From the NCBI GenBank assembly GCA_964017065.1, contig OZ024790.1, positions 10,986,403 through 11,050,402 on the forward strand: a DNA stretch of 64,000 nucleotides. The letters run 5' to 3'. The position numbers were made by a program, and so were the translations under genes. Position 1 is the stretch's first letter. Each line of letters begins with the position of its first letter. The notes under the pieces are model-generated. The model was not told the DNA's origin. It ran no database searches and worked only from the letters and a program-made list of their open reading frames with translations. Positions 48,901-63,750 of this stretch are shown here, one piece after another. The DNA comes from Haliclona indistincta. Its lineage: Eukaryota > Porifera > Demospongiae > Haplosclerida > Chalinidae.

Positions 48901-51900
48901 AGCATAGCAAGAGCTGATGTCATTATAAGGAAGCTGTAATCAGGAGGAGTAGTTTGTGGAATGCGTGTTACTATGGTTTGAAGTATCTTGTTACTGTACA
49001 ATAGTCAGTCCTTAGATGCACTCATGAAAACATTTGAACTTGTATTTGTTTTGTTGCTTTCAGCTACATGTAGTAGTATAGCGGGAATTTTTTGCGGGAG
49101 AAATTTTTCGCAAATGCGCAAGATAGAGCATTTCGCGAATAACATTTTTCCGAATCAGCGATATTGGGCCTATCTTTGTCAACTAAAACAAAATTTTCGC
49201 GAATAGCGCGAATTAAAAAAATTAATAATTCGAGATATACCGTAATTTATGTATTCTGCGTTTTTGTGAATTAAAACTTCACATGTTAGCATAATATGGA
49301 GAAATATCATAATCTCACATTGCAATTCAGAATACCGTAGATCAGTGCCGTAGATGTAGAATATTTAACGCATAGAATTTCGCATTTGATGAATAATCTC
49401 AAATTATAGTTGTTTGTATAAACCCATACATATCAAAATGACTACAAATAATTGTATTGCGTACAAATCATTGTACAAAGATATTGTGTGATTCTTTTCT
49501 ATACACTTTGGATGGTAGATCAGTCTTCTTGAGTTTCTGGTACTCTGTGGTAATAAGAGTCTCTGTTTTCTCGATGAGAAGCTGTTCCATAGCTCGATAT
49601 ATTAAAGCCAAAGTCTCATTGTCTACATTGCTAGCAATCTCACTAGCTGTGCGAACAGGTGAGGTGGTTGAGGGCTCCATTGATTGTAACAAGACTACAA
49701 TGTCCTCATGACCTGCGGTAGCTGCCATATCAAGAGCAGTTAGTCCTCTCTGTCCCACTATACTGGGGTCAGCACCAGATGTCAAGAGTATTTCAACAGA
49801 TTTTAAGCAGCCAGCACGACTGGCATACATAAGAGCAGTAAAACCACTAGACTTTGTTATAATATTAGGATCAGCTCCATTATCTAATAGTAGCTGAACA
49901 ATTGGAGTGTGGTTTTTGACAGCTGCAACTGCAAGAGATGTGGCACCATTACGAACAAGTTGAATATTTGGATCAGCATTTGCATCCAGAAGTAGAGAAA
50001 CAATTTCAGTGTGACCATTCTGACTTGCAATATAAAGAGGCGTGACACTGTCGCCACTTTGAAGATTTGGATCAGCGTTTGCTTTCAGAAGTAGAGAGAT
50101 GACGTCAGTGTGACCAATCAGACTTGCAATGAAGAGGGGTGTAAAACCGTCGCTACTTTGAAGATTATGATCAGCATTAGCTTTAAGAAGTAGAGAGACT
50201 ATGTTAGCATGTCCCTTAAAACTTGCAATGTAAAGAGGTGTATCGCCACCATCTGAATGAATATTAGGATCAGCTCCACTATCCAATAGTAGCTGAACAA
50301 TTTGAGTGTGATTCCTGAAAGCTGCAACCCCAAGAGGTGTGCCTTTATTACCTAGACTAGTATCAGCGTTTGCTTTGAGAAGTAACGAGACAAGATCAGT
50401 GTGACCCTTCCGACTAGCGATACAGAGAGGTGTGGCCCCATCACGAACAAGCTGAATGTTTGGATCGGCATTAGCATCCAGAAGTAGAGAAACGATTTCA
50501 GTGTGACCATTCTCACTTGCTACGGAGAGGGGTGTGAAACCGTCGCTACTTTGAAGATTAGGATCAGCGTTAGCTTTCAGAAGTAGAGAGATGATTTCAG
50601 TGTGCCCATTCTCACTTGCTATGCAGAGGGGTGTAGAACTGTCGATACATTGAAGATTAGGATCAGCGTTAGCTTTCAGAAGTAAAGAGATGATGTCAGT
50701 GTGACCATTCTCACTTGCTATGTAGAGAGGTGTAAAACCGTTGCTACATTGAAGATTAGGATCAGCATTAGCTTTCAGAAGTAAAGAGATGATGTCAGTG
50801 TGACCATTCTCACTTGCAATGATGAGAGGTGTGCAACCATTGTCCCTAGGAAGATCAGGATTAGCATTGTTTTTTAGGAGAATAGCAACTACGTCAGTGT
50901 GACCTTTCTGGCTAGCAATGTAAAGAGGTGTGCAACCACTGTCTTTAGGAAAATCAGGATTAGCATTGTTTCTTAGGAGAATAGCAACTACGTCAGTGTG
51001 ACCATTCTGGCTAGCAATGTAGAGAGGTGTGCAACCATTGTCTTTAGGAAAATCAGGATTAGCATTGTTTTTTAGGAGAATAGCAACTACGTCAGTGTGA
51101 CCTTTCTGGCTAGCAATGTAGAGAGGTGTGCAACCATTGTCCCTAGGAAGATCAGGATTAGCATTGTTTTTTAGGAGAATAGCAACTACGTCGGTGTGAC
51201 CATTCTGGCTAGCAATGTAGAGAGGTGTGCAACAATTGTCCCTAGGAAGATCAGGATTAGCATTGTTTTTTAGGAGAATAGCAACTACGTCAGTGTGACC
51301 TTTCTGGCTAGCAATGTAGAGAGGTGTGCAACCATTGTCCCAAGGAAGATCAGGATTAGCATTGTTTTTTAGAAGAAATGCAACTATGCTAATGTGCCCC
51401 TCTCGGCTGGCAATATAGAGAGGAGTTCTACCCTCATTATATTGAACATTTGGATTAGCATTGGCTTGCAAGAGTAAAATCACAGACTTGTCATGGTTTA
51501 ATTCACTAGCAACATGTAGAGCTGTTTGATTACTCTGATCAGCAGCATTAGGGTTTGTGTTAATGCTCAGTAGAAAATTGAGAAGATTCAGATCATTGTG
51601 CTTTACTGAATCGAGAAGAGAAGATTCAAACGAGAAGTCTGATGACTCACTCTGTGTGATCACTGTGTCAGCAACTACTAGTTGACTGACTCCAACCTGT
51701 AGAGCGAATGAAGACTGTTCCAGTAGAAGAACAATGAGAGACTCAGCCTCTGATAGTGGAGCACTGAAGGTCACGATGACTGATCCTCGTACAATCTTGA
51801 GATGGGTCAACACATATCTTTTGTCCTGGAATATTTCATTCAACAGTTTCTCTAGATCGTCCATTGTCTTGTCCAACCAGCCTCCAACGAGGCGGAGTTT

Positions 51901-54900
51901 GACGGTGCATAATCCTGGTCTCTCTGATGTTGTGCTGTTTGATTGCTGAGCTTGCTCGATGCTCTCCATGAACTGACGGATAGTGGTTGATGTCTTGAAA
52001 CACTCCAACTGCTGCAGATAGTCACGAAGATCATCAGCTATTGAGTGTGTCCGTGGCAAGAAGAACTTAACTATCTTTTCAAGCATTATATACTCGAGGA
52101 AGTAGAATGGTTTCAATTGGTCAAACAGTTCATCTACTGATAATATTTCCTTGCTCATGAAACACTGTGAGAATCGTTTTAGCTTCTTCAATGGCGGGTT
52201 AGACTCCTCCACGGCTGACTCAGCATCCATTAATAACTGAAGATAGCTATCTCCAAGAGTCTCCATCTCATGAAAGTCCTTCTTGTTGACAGACAGCTCT
52301 TTCTCAGGACTAGACTCAGCTGGCTTAGTATCAGGTTGATTTGACTCAGAGTTGCAGTACTTTTCCTTCAGTTGGTTTGCCAGTCTTATCTCTGACAAGC
52401 ACTCAAGTGCATCAATCACTTTCTCCCAGGATGCATTGACGTCTTTCTTCATCCATTTTCTCAGCATTGTGATTCGTCTGCGAGCATTGCTCTGATGATC
52501 ACGCTCAATCTCTGTGATTTCACTCTCATCCAGTCCAAGATATATCCCTAGAACATCCCATTCTGTTACTTGACAGAGCTCTCGCACAAGAAGATCATGA
52601 GTGACAGCCTGTACGTGATCAGACATTCTCAACTAAAGCTCAAGGGCTGATGTCATTATAAGGAAGCTGTTATCAGGAGGAGTAGCTTGTGGAATGTGTG
52701 TTTACATAACTTTGAAGTAATCTTGTTATTGTACAATAGTGAATTTTGATGCACTCATGAAAACATTTGAACCTCCTTTTTTGCTTTCGGCTAGTAGCAG
52801 TATCAAGAAGAGTTGGCTCAGAGGTGCAGTACTTTTCCTTCAGTTGGTTATATCCAGACTTTGAGTTACTACAGACTTTGATAGTGGTCACTAGCATAGT
52901 AAGTCCCAATTAGTTACTTAGTAGAGCTCTCTCTCTCAAGAAGATTTTGTTTCCACAACAACTGGAGTCATAATTTAGTTAAGAACACATGTGAATTTCC
53001 CTATGATTGAATGAAGCCATTATGGCGGATGATGGCACAGGACAATGCTTCAGGTATTCGGCAGTAATAAGAGTCTCTGTTTTCTGACAAGTGTAACCAT
53101 TGACCATGTTATTCTGCTATTCATTGCTTATCCTTCTGTATCATATCTGAGGACAGAGCATGCCTCAGAGCATGCCTCTAGGAGGTGGGTAATGCGACTA
53201 TGCTGAGTATTATCCGTCTCTTATTATTATTCATCTAATGTTGAGGTTAATTGAGCACGTGGTTTTGTTGATAATTGTAAAGTGAGAAAAGATTGTGATT
53301 GATCAGACCTAGTACTGTGCGTTTACCGGCGCCAGCAGACAGCAGTGCTACACAAGCACTATCACCAACGAGCTGCACGCGGAGGAGTTTACGTTTAAAT
53401 AAATCGCGGTTGAACGCTTCTTCCTCTTATGAGCTACTGATAGATCTTCTTTAAGCCAGGAATACCCGAACTATTCTTTCTTGCTGCCCTTTGCACAATA
53501 TAATCTACAGTGTCCTGGCTATTACTTGCTTGTTTTACACGGAAAATGGGTGTACCCACACTCCAATAGCACTTGCCGTATTTTGAACAAAATTATTTCG
53601 TTCTCTGCAATCACAAGAGACCCACATAGGGGTGGGTGGGTTGTGGGGAGGGCGAGAGGTGGCATTTTTGGCGCTCTGGCAAAAGGAGATGTATCTTCTT
53701 CCATCGCTCTTGCTGGTAGGGGATTTTTGCCGAAATCGTGTCTTCTCATTAAATATTCGCCCCTCTGTAACTTACAGACAGAGACCTTTTTGCAAAATCC
53801 CAAACATGCGTTTCTTCCTTGTGTACCAAACTTTATGTCTGACATTTTGTGTGGGTGTGGCATGCCTAGGAAAGATTAAGAAACGAGCTTTTTCGTCATT
53901 GGGTGGAGCTTGCTACGCCCAAGACGAATGGCGACTTTCTTGGGTGATCAGTGTGAATGAGCAAGCCTTCAACTATCAGTAGAGACCAAAATATTCGTAA
54001 TCCTGATGTTAGGGCAATCCACCCTTAACAGAGAGAATAGACTACACACTGTGACAGTACAATATTGGTGACCTGGTTAGGGTACAGTGGTACACACAAC
54101 TATGTTTAGCTACCGTAAATGTAGAAATTTTCGTGGCAGCTTAATTTTCGTGAGTGCTGTCGCTCGCGAAATTTATCAATTTACCCAATACAGAGCAAGC
54201 AGCGGACAAATGCAAATTTTACTGAATAAACCAAATTCGCGAAATAATAACAACACAATGTTTACAGTACCAGGTAAAGTACATAAAGACAAGAATGAAA
54301 AGCAAGCAGCCAAAATGGGCAACCAGTCAAACTGGGAAAACAGTCAAACTGGGAAAACAGTCAAATTGGGCAAACAGTCAAACTGGGCAAACAGTCAAAC
54401 TGGGCAAACAGTCAAACTGGGCAAACAGTCAAACCACTATACAAACACAGGAATTAGGGTGAATCGCTGATCTTTTGCCAAAATCAACTTCACTGTTGTA
54501 ATAAAATGTGAAACACCCTAAGTTGAGTGCATTCGTCAAAACACAAATTGTGTCATTTCACCAAATTTTTACCCTCCAAAATTCCCCAGTACACTACAGA
54601 ACTGGTAGACTACAACCATTGTTGATTTTGAGTGACATACAGATACAGTAGCTCACTGGATGAGTGTAGAAGCAAGCATCCATCGCTATCTTTTTCTGTC
54701 CAGCAGAGCTTTCTGGTGCTGCTGGCGGTATGATCTGCCACCATTGTGAACAGCTTTCATCACTGCTACCAGTTTCTTCCCACAGATAAAACCTAGCCAA
54801 TGCTGTGACTAGCAGTACCTGTGAACCATCATTTGAAATGAACAGCTTGCAGCCTACATATGGAGATACAGTACTGTCTGTATATTTACCTGTAGAAAGC

Positions 54901-55046
54901 AAGCTACCTTTCAAGAGAAGCTTGTTGTTTTCTGAAGAAAAAGGCAGTTGGAATGTTGTTAATCTTTCTTGTTTAGCCTGCCATTTGAATAATCTGCCGT
55001 CTTCAGTCAAACCAGCAAGAAATGAGCCTTGAGGGAGGGGGGAATG

Positions 55047-55134
<88 letters not shown>

Positions 55135-55500
55135 CAGTCAATCTAGCTCGGTCAATACACCAGTCACTTGACAAGCTCACATACATCATGTGTGTACAAT
55201 GTTATTGTCGATCGTACCATCACGAGAGGGTGTGAATAATATAACAGTCTGAAGAACTGGATTGAGAGAAGGGAACGTCCTCTTTGTCTTGCCTGACGAT
55301 AGAGACAACTGACTGATACGAGTAGAGTCTAATAGGAACAACCCATACTGCTCCTGGGATAGATGCAGCGATGATAACAGTTACAGAAACAATGACTCGT
55401 GTTCAAGACTAACCTCGCCCAGCCAGCACAGCTTCGGCCACGGTTTCTTCCGTTTGATGGCTACCGAGTGCTCCACTTCCAAGGCTAGTTCCATGTTCAT
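37883..55500 (-). CDS. CPLANE1: CPLANE1 (C5orf42/JBTS17) orthologue, ciliogenesis and planar polarity effector (19 exons)
   Basis: Exons (minus): 55414-55500, 55218-55353, 54657-55027, 48321-48790, 47749-47931, 46425-47587, 45145-46229, 44714-44990, 44394-44542, 42267-44228, 42078-42182, 40174-41852, 39947-40109, 39376-39608, about 38912-39084, 38788-38837, 38185-38522, 38033-38136, 37883-37975; about 2,930 residues (human 3,197). The N-terminal beta-propeller part matches human CPLANE1: KRKKPWPKLCWLGE, LFLLDSTRISQLSLSSGKTK, GYWIADMSWSADGLLL, THGCSMDMGPAYFLPLHPLI. A helical middle and a long Ser/Pro-rich low-complexity part follow; the C-terminus ends SISSGSITSSIDWSRVDDIL. Family knowledge: with INTU and FUZ it recruits IFT-A to basal bodies; human mutations cause Joubert syndrome. 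The 3' boundary of exon 15 is ambiguous. Intron 3 (5.9 kb) carries a nested ankyrin/Death gene. Confidence 0.92.
38523..38730. repeat. (TGAG)n/(GGTG)n array abutting the CPLANE1 exon 17 acceptor
   Basis: Array begins directly at the acceptor (gene sense CTCACCCACCCACC-aacag). Confidence 0.92.
39889..39940. repeat. (CT)n array at the CPLANE1 exon 13 donor
   Basis: Plus-strand CT run next to tcttac (39941-39946); in the gene's sense GTAAGAAGAGAGAGAG. Confidence 0.9.
41190..41348 (-). repeat. Coding minisatellite in CPLANE1 exon 12
   Basis: A 24-bp unit (agtgggagggtgagggtggg plus cgat) is repeated about seven times in frame and encodes PSPSHYRPP/PSPSHYHPP repeats. It sits in the disordered Ser/Pro-rich region, so copy number is likely variable. 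Confidence 0.85.
47983..48168. mobile_element. MITE with taccgtatagcgggaaat ends, copy 1
   Basis: Left taccgtatagcgggaaattt and right aaatttcccgctata are inverted. The interior has gcgaa-rich segments and ttttagttgacaaaga. It lies in CPLANE1 intron 4. Confidence 0.7.
48871..49064 (-). pseudogene. Relic of an ankyrin/Death gene 5' end (copy A)
   Basis: Matches 52614-52794, the start and upstream flank of the ankyrin/Death gene, over about 190 bp (gctgatgtcattataaggaa, gcactcatgaaaacatttga). The position of the start codon is changed from ATG to ACG (gacgttctc), and no body follows. It is a remnant of a tandem copy whose coding region was lost. Confidence 0.7.
49075..49215. mobile_element. MITE with tatagcgggaa ends, copy 2 (inverted, truncated)
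   Basis: Shares tatagcgggaa, ttgggc, ctttgtcaactaaaacaa and gcgaa segments with the copy at 47983 but with the inner part in the opposite orientation. Confidence 0.6.
49468..52626 (-). CDS. Death domain / about 20 ankyrin-repeat protein, intronless
   Basis: 1,052 residues in one exon, start MSDHVQAVTHDLLVREL. Residues about 5-88 form a Death-like domain (WDVLGIYLGLDESEITEIER, RRITMLRKWMKK, WEKVIDALE). Residues about 150-235 (VDELFDQLKPFYFLEYIMLE, RDYLQQLECFKTSTTIRQF) are an alpha-helical module, followed by an alpha/beta stretch (CTVKLRLVGGWLDKT, KIVRGSVIVTFSAPL). From about residue 335 come roughly 20 ankyrin repeats of 33 residues with GHTDVVAILLKNNANPD / TPLYIAS core. Repeats 4-8 are almost identical in DNA as well as protein. 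No signal or membrane segment. Family knowledge: Death/ankyrin proteins assemble signalling platforms; which partner is unknown. It sits in CPLANE1 intron 3 on the same strand, flanked by relic copies. Confidence 0.9.
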   Translation of the reverse strand: MSDHVQAVTHDLLVRELCQVTEWDVLGIYLGLDESEITEIERDHQSNARRRITMLRKWMKKDVNASWEKVIDALECLSEIRLANQLKEKYCNSESNQPDTKPAESSPEKELSVNKKDFHEMETLGDSYLQLLMDAESAVEESNPPLKKLKRFSQCFMSKEILSVDELFDQLKPFYFLEYIMLEKIVKFFLPRTHSIADDLRDYLQQLECFKTSTTIRQFMESIEQAQQSNSTTSERPGLCTVKLRLVGGWLDKTMDDLEKLLNEIFQDKRYVLTHLKIVRGSVIVTFSAPLSEAESLIVLLLEQSSFALQVGVSQLVVADTVITQSESSDFSFESSLLDSVKHNDLNLLNFLLSINTNPNAADQSNQTALHVASELNHDKSVILLLQANANPNVQYNEGRTPLYIASREGHISIVAFLLKNNANPDLPWDNGCTPLYIASQKGHTDVVAILLKNNANPDLPRDNCCTPLYIASQNGHTDVVAILLKNNANPDLPRDNGCTPLYIASQKGHTDVVAILLKNNANPDFPKDNGCTPLYIASQNGHTDVVAILLRNNANPDFPKDSGCTPLYIASQKGHTDVVAILLKNNANPDLPRDNGCTPLIIASENGHTDIISLLLKANADPNLQCSNGFTPLYIASENGHTDIISLLLKANADPNLQCIDSSTPLCIASENGHTEIISLLLKANADPNLQSSDGFTPLSVASENGHTEIVSLLLDANADPNIQLVRDGATPLCIASRKGHTDLVSLLLKANADTSLGNKGTPLGVAAFRNHTQIVQLLLDSGADPNIHSDGGDTPLYIASFKGHANIVSLLLKANADHNLQSSDGFTPLFIASLIGHTDVISLLLKANADPNLQSGDSVTPLYIASQNGHTEIVSLLLDANADPNIQLVRNGATSLAVAAVKNHTPIVQLLLDNGADPNIITKSSGFTALMYASRAGCLKSVEILLTSGADPSIVGQRGLTALDMAATAGHEDIVVLLQSMEPSTTSPVRTASEIASNVDNETLALIYRAMEQLLIEKTETLITTEYQKLKKTDLPSKVYRKESHNIFVQ
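50830..51375 (-). repeat. Near-identical 99-bp ankyrin units
   Basis: Five to six consecutive 99-bp units in the ankyrin gene differ by only a few bases (tagcaatgtagagaggtgtg recurs). The other units are more diverged, which points to recent unit duplication or gene conversion. Confidence 0.85.
52797..53090 (-). pseudogene. Relic of a second ankyrin/Death copy (copy B)
   Basis: 52800-52858 reads YNQLKEKYCTSEP on the minus strand, matching LANQLKEKYCNSES in the intact gene. 53055-53087 (gcagtaataagagtctctgt) matches its 3' coding end (49537-49570). 5' and 3' fragments are thus only about 200 bp apart, so nearly all the body, including the ankyrin repeats, is missing. Confidence 0.65.
53091..54321. 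other. CPLANE1 intron 3, distal part
   Basis: No gene is recognised. 53481-53879 is open on both strands but has no family signature. 54106-54190 carries a fragment of the taccgta/gcgaa MITE type. Confidence 0.45.
54322..54435. repeat. 17-bp tandem repeat
   Basis: About 6-7 copies of caaactgggcaaacagt with small changes (gggaaaaca in the first copies). Confidence 0.9.
55033..55132. repeat. (GA)n array beside the CPLANE1 exon 3 acceptor
   Basis: About 50 GA dinucleotides beginning next to the exon boundary at 55027; in the gene's sense a CT tract leading to ccctcaag. Confidence 0.93.
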
Positions 55501-57493
55501 CAGGAGATGATGAGAACACGCGGCATACTTAGCGCCATTGTGATTTATTCTCCATGGAGATTTGAGCTTTCTAATAATCCGTAAGAATGTTTCAGCTATG
55601 ACTGTATATGACGTCATCACCACACGTCCAGGATGCAGATAGAGCTCGAGTAACGTAACCTCATCGCCCTTATACGTGCGTTTAGAGACTATAGAACTCA
55701 GCAACAAAGAAACCACTAAAAATGGTAAGCTTATACAGTGCACACGTAATTTACTGTAATCCTGACCTCAAACAAGTATAAATAAAGCACTCTTGTTCAT
55801 AGATAGATAATTTATAATTTATTATAGTCTCATAATGTGGGCATTTTATATCTTTCTACAATTATATGAAAATAGGATTCGCCATTTGTCACTTCCGAGG
55901 AAGCTCACTATGTGAAAAGACCCAACTATATGACTGTAAGCACACCAAGTCACTACCTAGCTAGCTTCTCTCTGTTATGTATTATATCTCTTGGGCACAC
56001 TTCTAAAGCAGATACCAGGGTCAGCACGTGTCACTAGACTCGTCCGGAAGCATCCAACAACCACTTATGCTGTTATTGTAAGTCCTCTACGAATGCAAAA
56101 ACTAATATCTAGCTAGCTAGCTAGACTAAACTCTACTCATCACCTAGCTAGTAGTTTAGCCTACTAAGTACATTTCTGTCTAATGGAGTACTCACATTTC
56201 AGATGCGCAAAGCGTACTTTATAAGCAAAGATTCACTTCTGTCATAATTATTCAGATTAGCAAAAGATCTACTTGTGTATTTTTGTGTAGATGATATCAA
56301 ATAACATACCACATGTACTACATGGCTTTATTTATGGGCAACATGTTGTGTATACTTGAGATAAATTCAAATAATTATTATTATTGTCAGCAACAAACAG
56401 CTGCAAAATAATTTGATAAAAGGGGCGGGTCACTTCTTTCCTGAAGTTTTTGAAAGCACACCTGTTTTCAAATGGCTGCTACTCGGTCAAACATTGCTGA
56501 ACTTCGATGAAAGTTTTTTTATATAATATTTGATCATTCTGCTTGTTGTAAATCAAATTTTAGAGGTATGGTACTAAATTTGGATGAATGGCGGCAAGTT
56601 GAAACATGCGTGCATTAGAAAATTGCAGGAACGAAGTGACCCCTTTTCTCAAATCCGCTCACAATAATAGAACACACATTGTGTTAATAAGTTGAACAAT
56701 AGACAGAATGGACATCCATTTTTACCACACTACCATTATTTGAACACGACTATGTCCATGGTTGTTCTTGTTGAGTTGAAATGAATCTCTTCTTGTTGCC
56801 TTGTTCAGGCTGTTGTGGNNNNNNNNNNNNNNNNNNNNNNNNNNNNNNNNNNNNNNNNNNNNNNNNNNNNNNNNNNNNNNNNNNNNNNNNNNNNNNNNNN
56901 NNNNNNNNNNNNNNNNNNNNNNNNNNNNNNNNNNNNNNNNNNNNNNNNNNNNNNNNNNNNNNNNNNNNNNNNNNNNNNNNNNNNNNNNNNNNNNNNNNNN
57001 NNNNNNNNNNNNNNNNNNATTGTGAACAATTTGCCGCGTCGCGAGGGTCACGTCGCTAAGCTCTGTGACTCATTGTGATAGGCTTAAGCGTGAATAAAAT
57101 GGTAGTTTTGTAGTTCTACATATTCAAGCCTCATAATGGTGATTGTGTGCTCATTTAACCCATATTGAATAAGTTCTTTAATGATAACATTTACTGGTTT
57201 ATGCTCAATAGTGTCATGATCTCTAATAATAGTCAGGTTGAGGTCTGTAGCTGTGTCTGTCATTATTTCTCTAGTAATGCCTGCCACACGCACACACACA
57301 CCAGCACTGAAACTTCTCTCTAGCATTCACATACTTCATGGTAACATCAGAGTGTGCCTATTAAACCAATGTCTATGAGCATGAGCACATAATGACAGTG
57401 AGCAGCCTGATTATGCTCTCCTGCTATGAGCTAGTCTATTGAGCAACTGTCATAATTTATGTATTAACTGTAAGATTGCTTCCCCAACCACAG
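55501..57493. other. CPLANE1 upstream region and unassigned flank with assembly gap
   Basis: Must contain the CPLANE1 promoter (minus) and, further right, the missing 5' part of the ENPP gene or its intron. I find no convincing ENPP exon here. A weak candidate on the plus strand is about 56024-56080, bounded by AG and gtaagt, but it has no recognisable family match. Confidence 0.4.
56819..57018. other. Assembly gap, 200 N
   Basis: Exactly 200 unknown bases, a typical placeholder for a gap of unknown size. Sequence on either side may not be contiguous. Confidence 0.98.
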
Positions 57494-62111
<4,618 letters not shown>

Positions 62112-62229
62112 TCATAAAAAACACACGCACACAAACATTATGAATCTTATCTCAGATTTGTATTTCTCATCTTAAGTCAGTCTACTGTATCTGAGACACT
62201 GTCTGATTACTATTACATGTATAAACTGG

Positions 62230-63174
62230 TTAACTAGCTATTTCCATGGAAACTTTTCGACGGGGCACATGACGAACAAGAGTACTAGTCCATTCCTTTC
62301 CACTATACAAGTCTAACAGAATGGCTAGCACTTGATTCAGGCATAGAATGCAACGTTGACTGTTTATAGTGTTCAGCTTCATGTACTCTGACACGGGTAG
62401 TTTCATGGTCGTGACACCCAATTTTTCTGCCTTGTTTAAAGTCTGACCAACCCCACCGCCGAGATCAACCAGCCCACCTATAATGTACACTTTAGTCAGG
62501 TCGATGCTGGTGAGAGTCTGTGGGGCATCTGGTGAAAGATAGACTATCTCTTCCTTGCCGAAATATTCAACTGGAGAAAGCGGAGTTATATCGGAAAATA
62601 AGAAACTGCTCAATCCTTTTTTGGCGCGACTATATCCCTCTTGGTCGATTCGATCTCCTTCACGGAGTCCAGTGAGAAACAGCTTTGATGGTTGAGGTGC
62701 TAATCGGTTGTATCTGTCCATTTCAACCAGTTGCTTGACCAATAGAATATTCTGTTTCGGACTGTGCGTCTCACCCCATTCACAATCCACAGCCACTCTC
62801 AGTTTACTGCTTGCTATTGCCTGCCTTGCTCTTTCTCGTCTTTGTTGCTTCCATTCTTGATTTCTCATCACCAGCTGCTGGGTAACCTTCTTTACCTCTA
62901 CTGGCGTCTGTTTCTTCCTTTCTCTATTGATAAAGTGCTTTACTTTATTTTTGATCAGCTTTTTACGAAATTTTCTTGAAATATCGTCCCATTTGTAGCC
63001 ACCAAATGTCTTAGTTCTGAGTTGCTCGAGCGCTCTCTCGTTCAATTCTTTCCAATACTCGTAGTTCTTCTCTGCTACTTGATTGCACTGTGACACTATT
63101 CCGCCGTGGAAGCTAAGGTACTGAGGAACACTGCACCAACAACGAATTCCTGCGCTCAGAACTCGGATAGCCAT
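62230..63174 (-). CDS. TRMT10-family tRNA methyltransferase, probably mitochondrial (single exon)
   Basis: 314 residues from the ATG at 63174. Residues 1 to about 25 (MAIRVLSAGIRCWCSVPQYL) have basic, hydrophobic character without acids, like a mitochondrial presequence. A basic helical segment follows (KFRKKLIKNKVKHFINRERK). The SPOUT fold occupies about residues 120-310: RVAVDCEWG, KLFLTGLREGDRI, EEIVYLSPDAPQTL, the SAM-knot loop VYIIGGLVDLGGGVGQT, TMKLPVSEYM, LCLNQVLAILLDLYSGKEW and VPRRK. Family knowledge: TRMT10 enzymes methylate N1 of purine 9 in tRNA; TRMT10C/MRPP1 also serves mitochondrial RNase P. The presequence and the VPRRK end favour TRMT10C, but TRMT10B cannot be excluded. Start codon faces SREK1 171 bp away. 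Confidence 0.87.
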   Translation of the reverse strand: MAIRVLSAGIRCWCSVPQYLSFHGGIVSQCNQVAEKNYEYWKELNERALEQLRTKTFGGYKWDDISRKFRKKLIKNKVKHFINRERKKQTPVEVKKVTQQLVMRNQEWKQQRRERARQAIASSKLRVAVDCEWGETHSPKQNILLVKQLVEMDRYNRLAPQPSKLFLTGLREGDRIDQEGYSRAKKGLSSFLFSDITPLSPVEYFGKEEIVYLSPDAPQTLTSIDLTKVYIIGGLVDLGGGVGQTLNKAEKLGVTTMKLPVSEYMKLNTINSQRCILCLNQVLAILLDLYSGKEWTSTLVRHVPRRKVSMEIAS

Positions 63175-63345
63175 CACTGAACTGGGCGTGGCTGAATTCC
63201 ACGTGCGCCCGCGAAATTAGGGGCGTCAAGACAGTACGCATGCGTCTCATGCAAACATGTGTTTTTGACATAAATATTTCCGCCATCTAAGAAGAGCTTG
63301 AGGAGCGCCGAAAGCGTTTCCCTAGCTAAGCTAACTACTTTCAGG
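63175..63345. promoter_or_regulatory. Shared 171-bp promoter region, TRMT10-like / SREK1
   Basis: The two coding regions diverge from this interval. It contains CG-rich words (cacgtgcgcccgcg) but no TATA box, as expected for a housekeeping bidirectional promoter. Confidence 0.6.
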
Positions 63346-63669
63346 ATGGTTACCTGTACTGTACAGGTTACGAATGTGTCTCCTCATGCGTCAGAGCGGC
63401 AGATGAAAGAGTTGTTCAGCTACTTTGGCAGCATTGACGAGATTAGAATTTACCCAGAAGAGTAAGCAGAAAACAACCTTGTCTCATTGATCTTCATCTT
63501 GATCTTGTCTCATTGGTCTTTCCTGTAGTGATAGCTTGTACTCCATGCCATCAAAAGTGTGTTTCGTTACTTTCAAGCGGCGATCCAGCCTCGAGACCGC
63601 ACTCCATCTCACCAATACTGTTTTCATAGACAGAGCGCTCATTGTGGCTCAATCACGTTATGGTGAGAT

Positions 63670-63750
<81 letters not shown>

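Noticed and set aside
53481..53982. Overlapping frames on both strands in CPLANE1 intron 3
   Set aside because: No signal peptide, domain, splice context or repeat identity; could be chance or an unknown insertion.
54322..54435. CRISPR-like array
   Set aside because: Direct tandem 17-bp units without spacers in a eukaryotic intron; a minisatellite.
56722..57078. Open frames across the N run
   Set aside because: Undetermined bases give artificial open frames.
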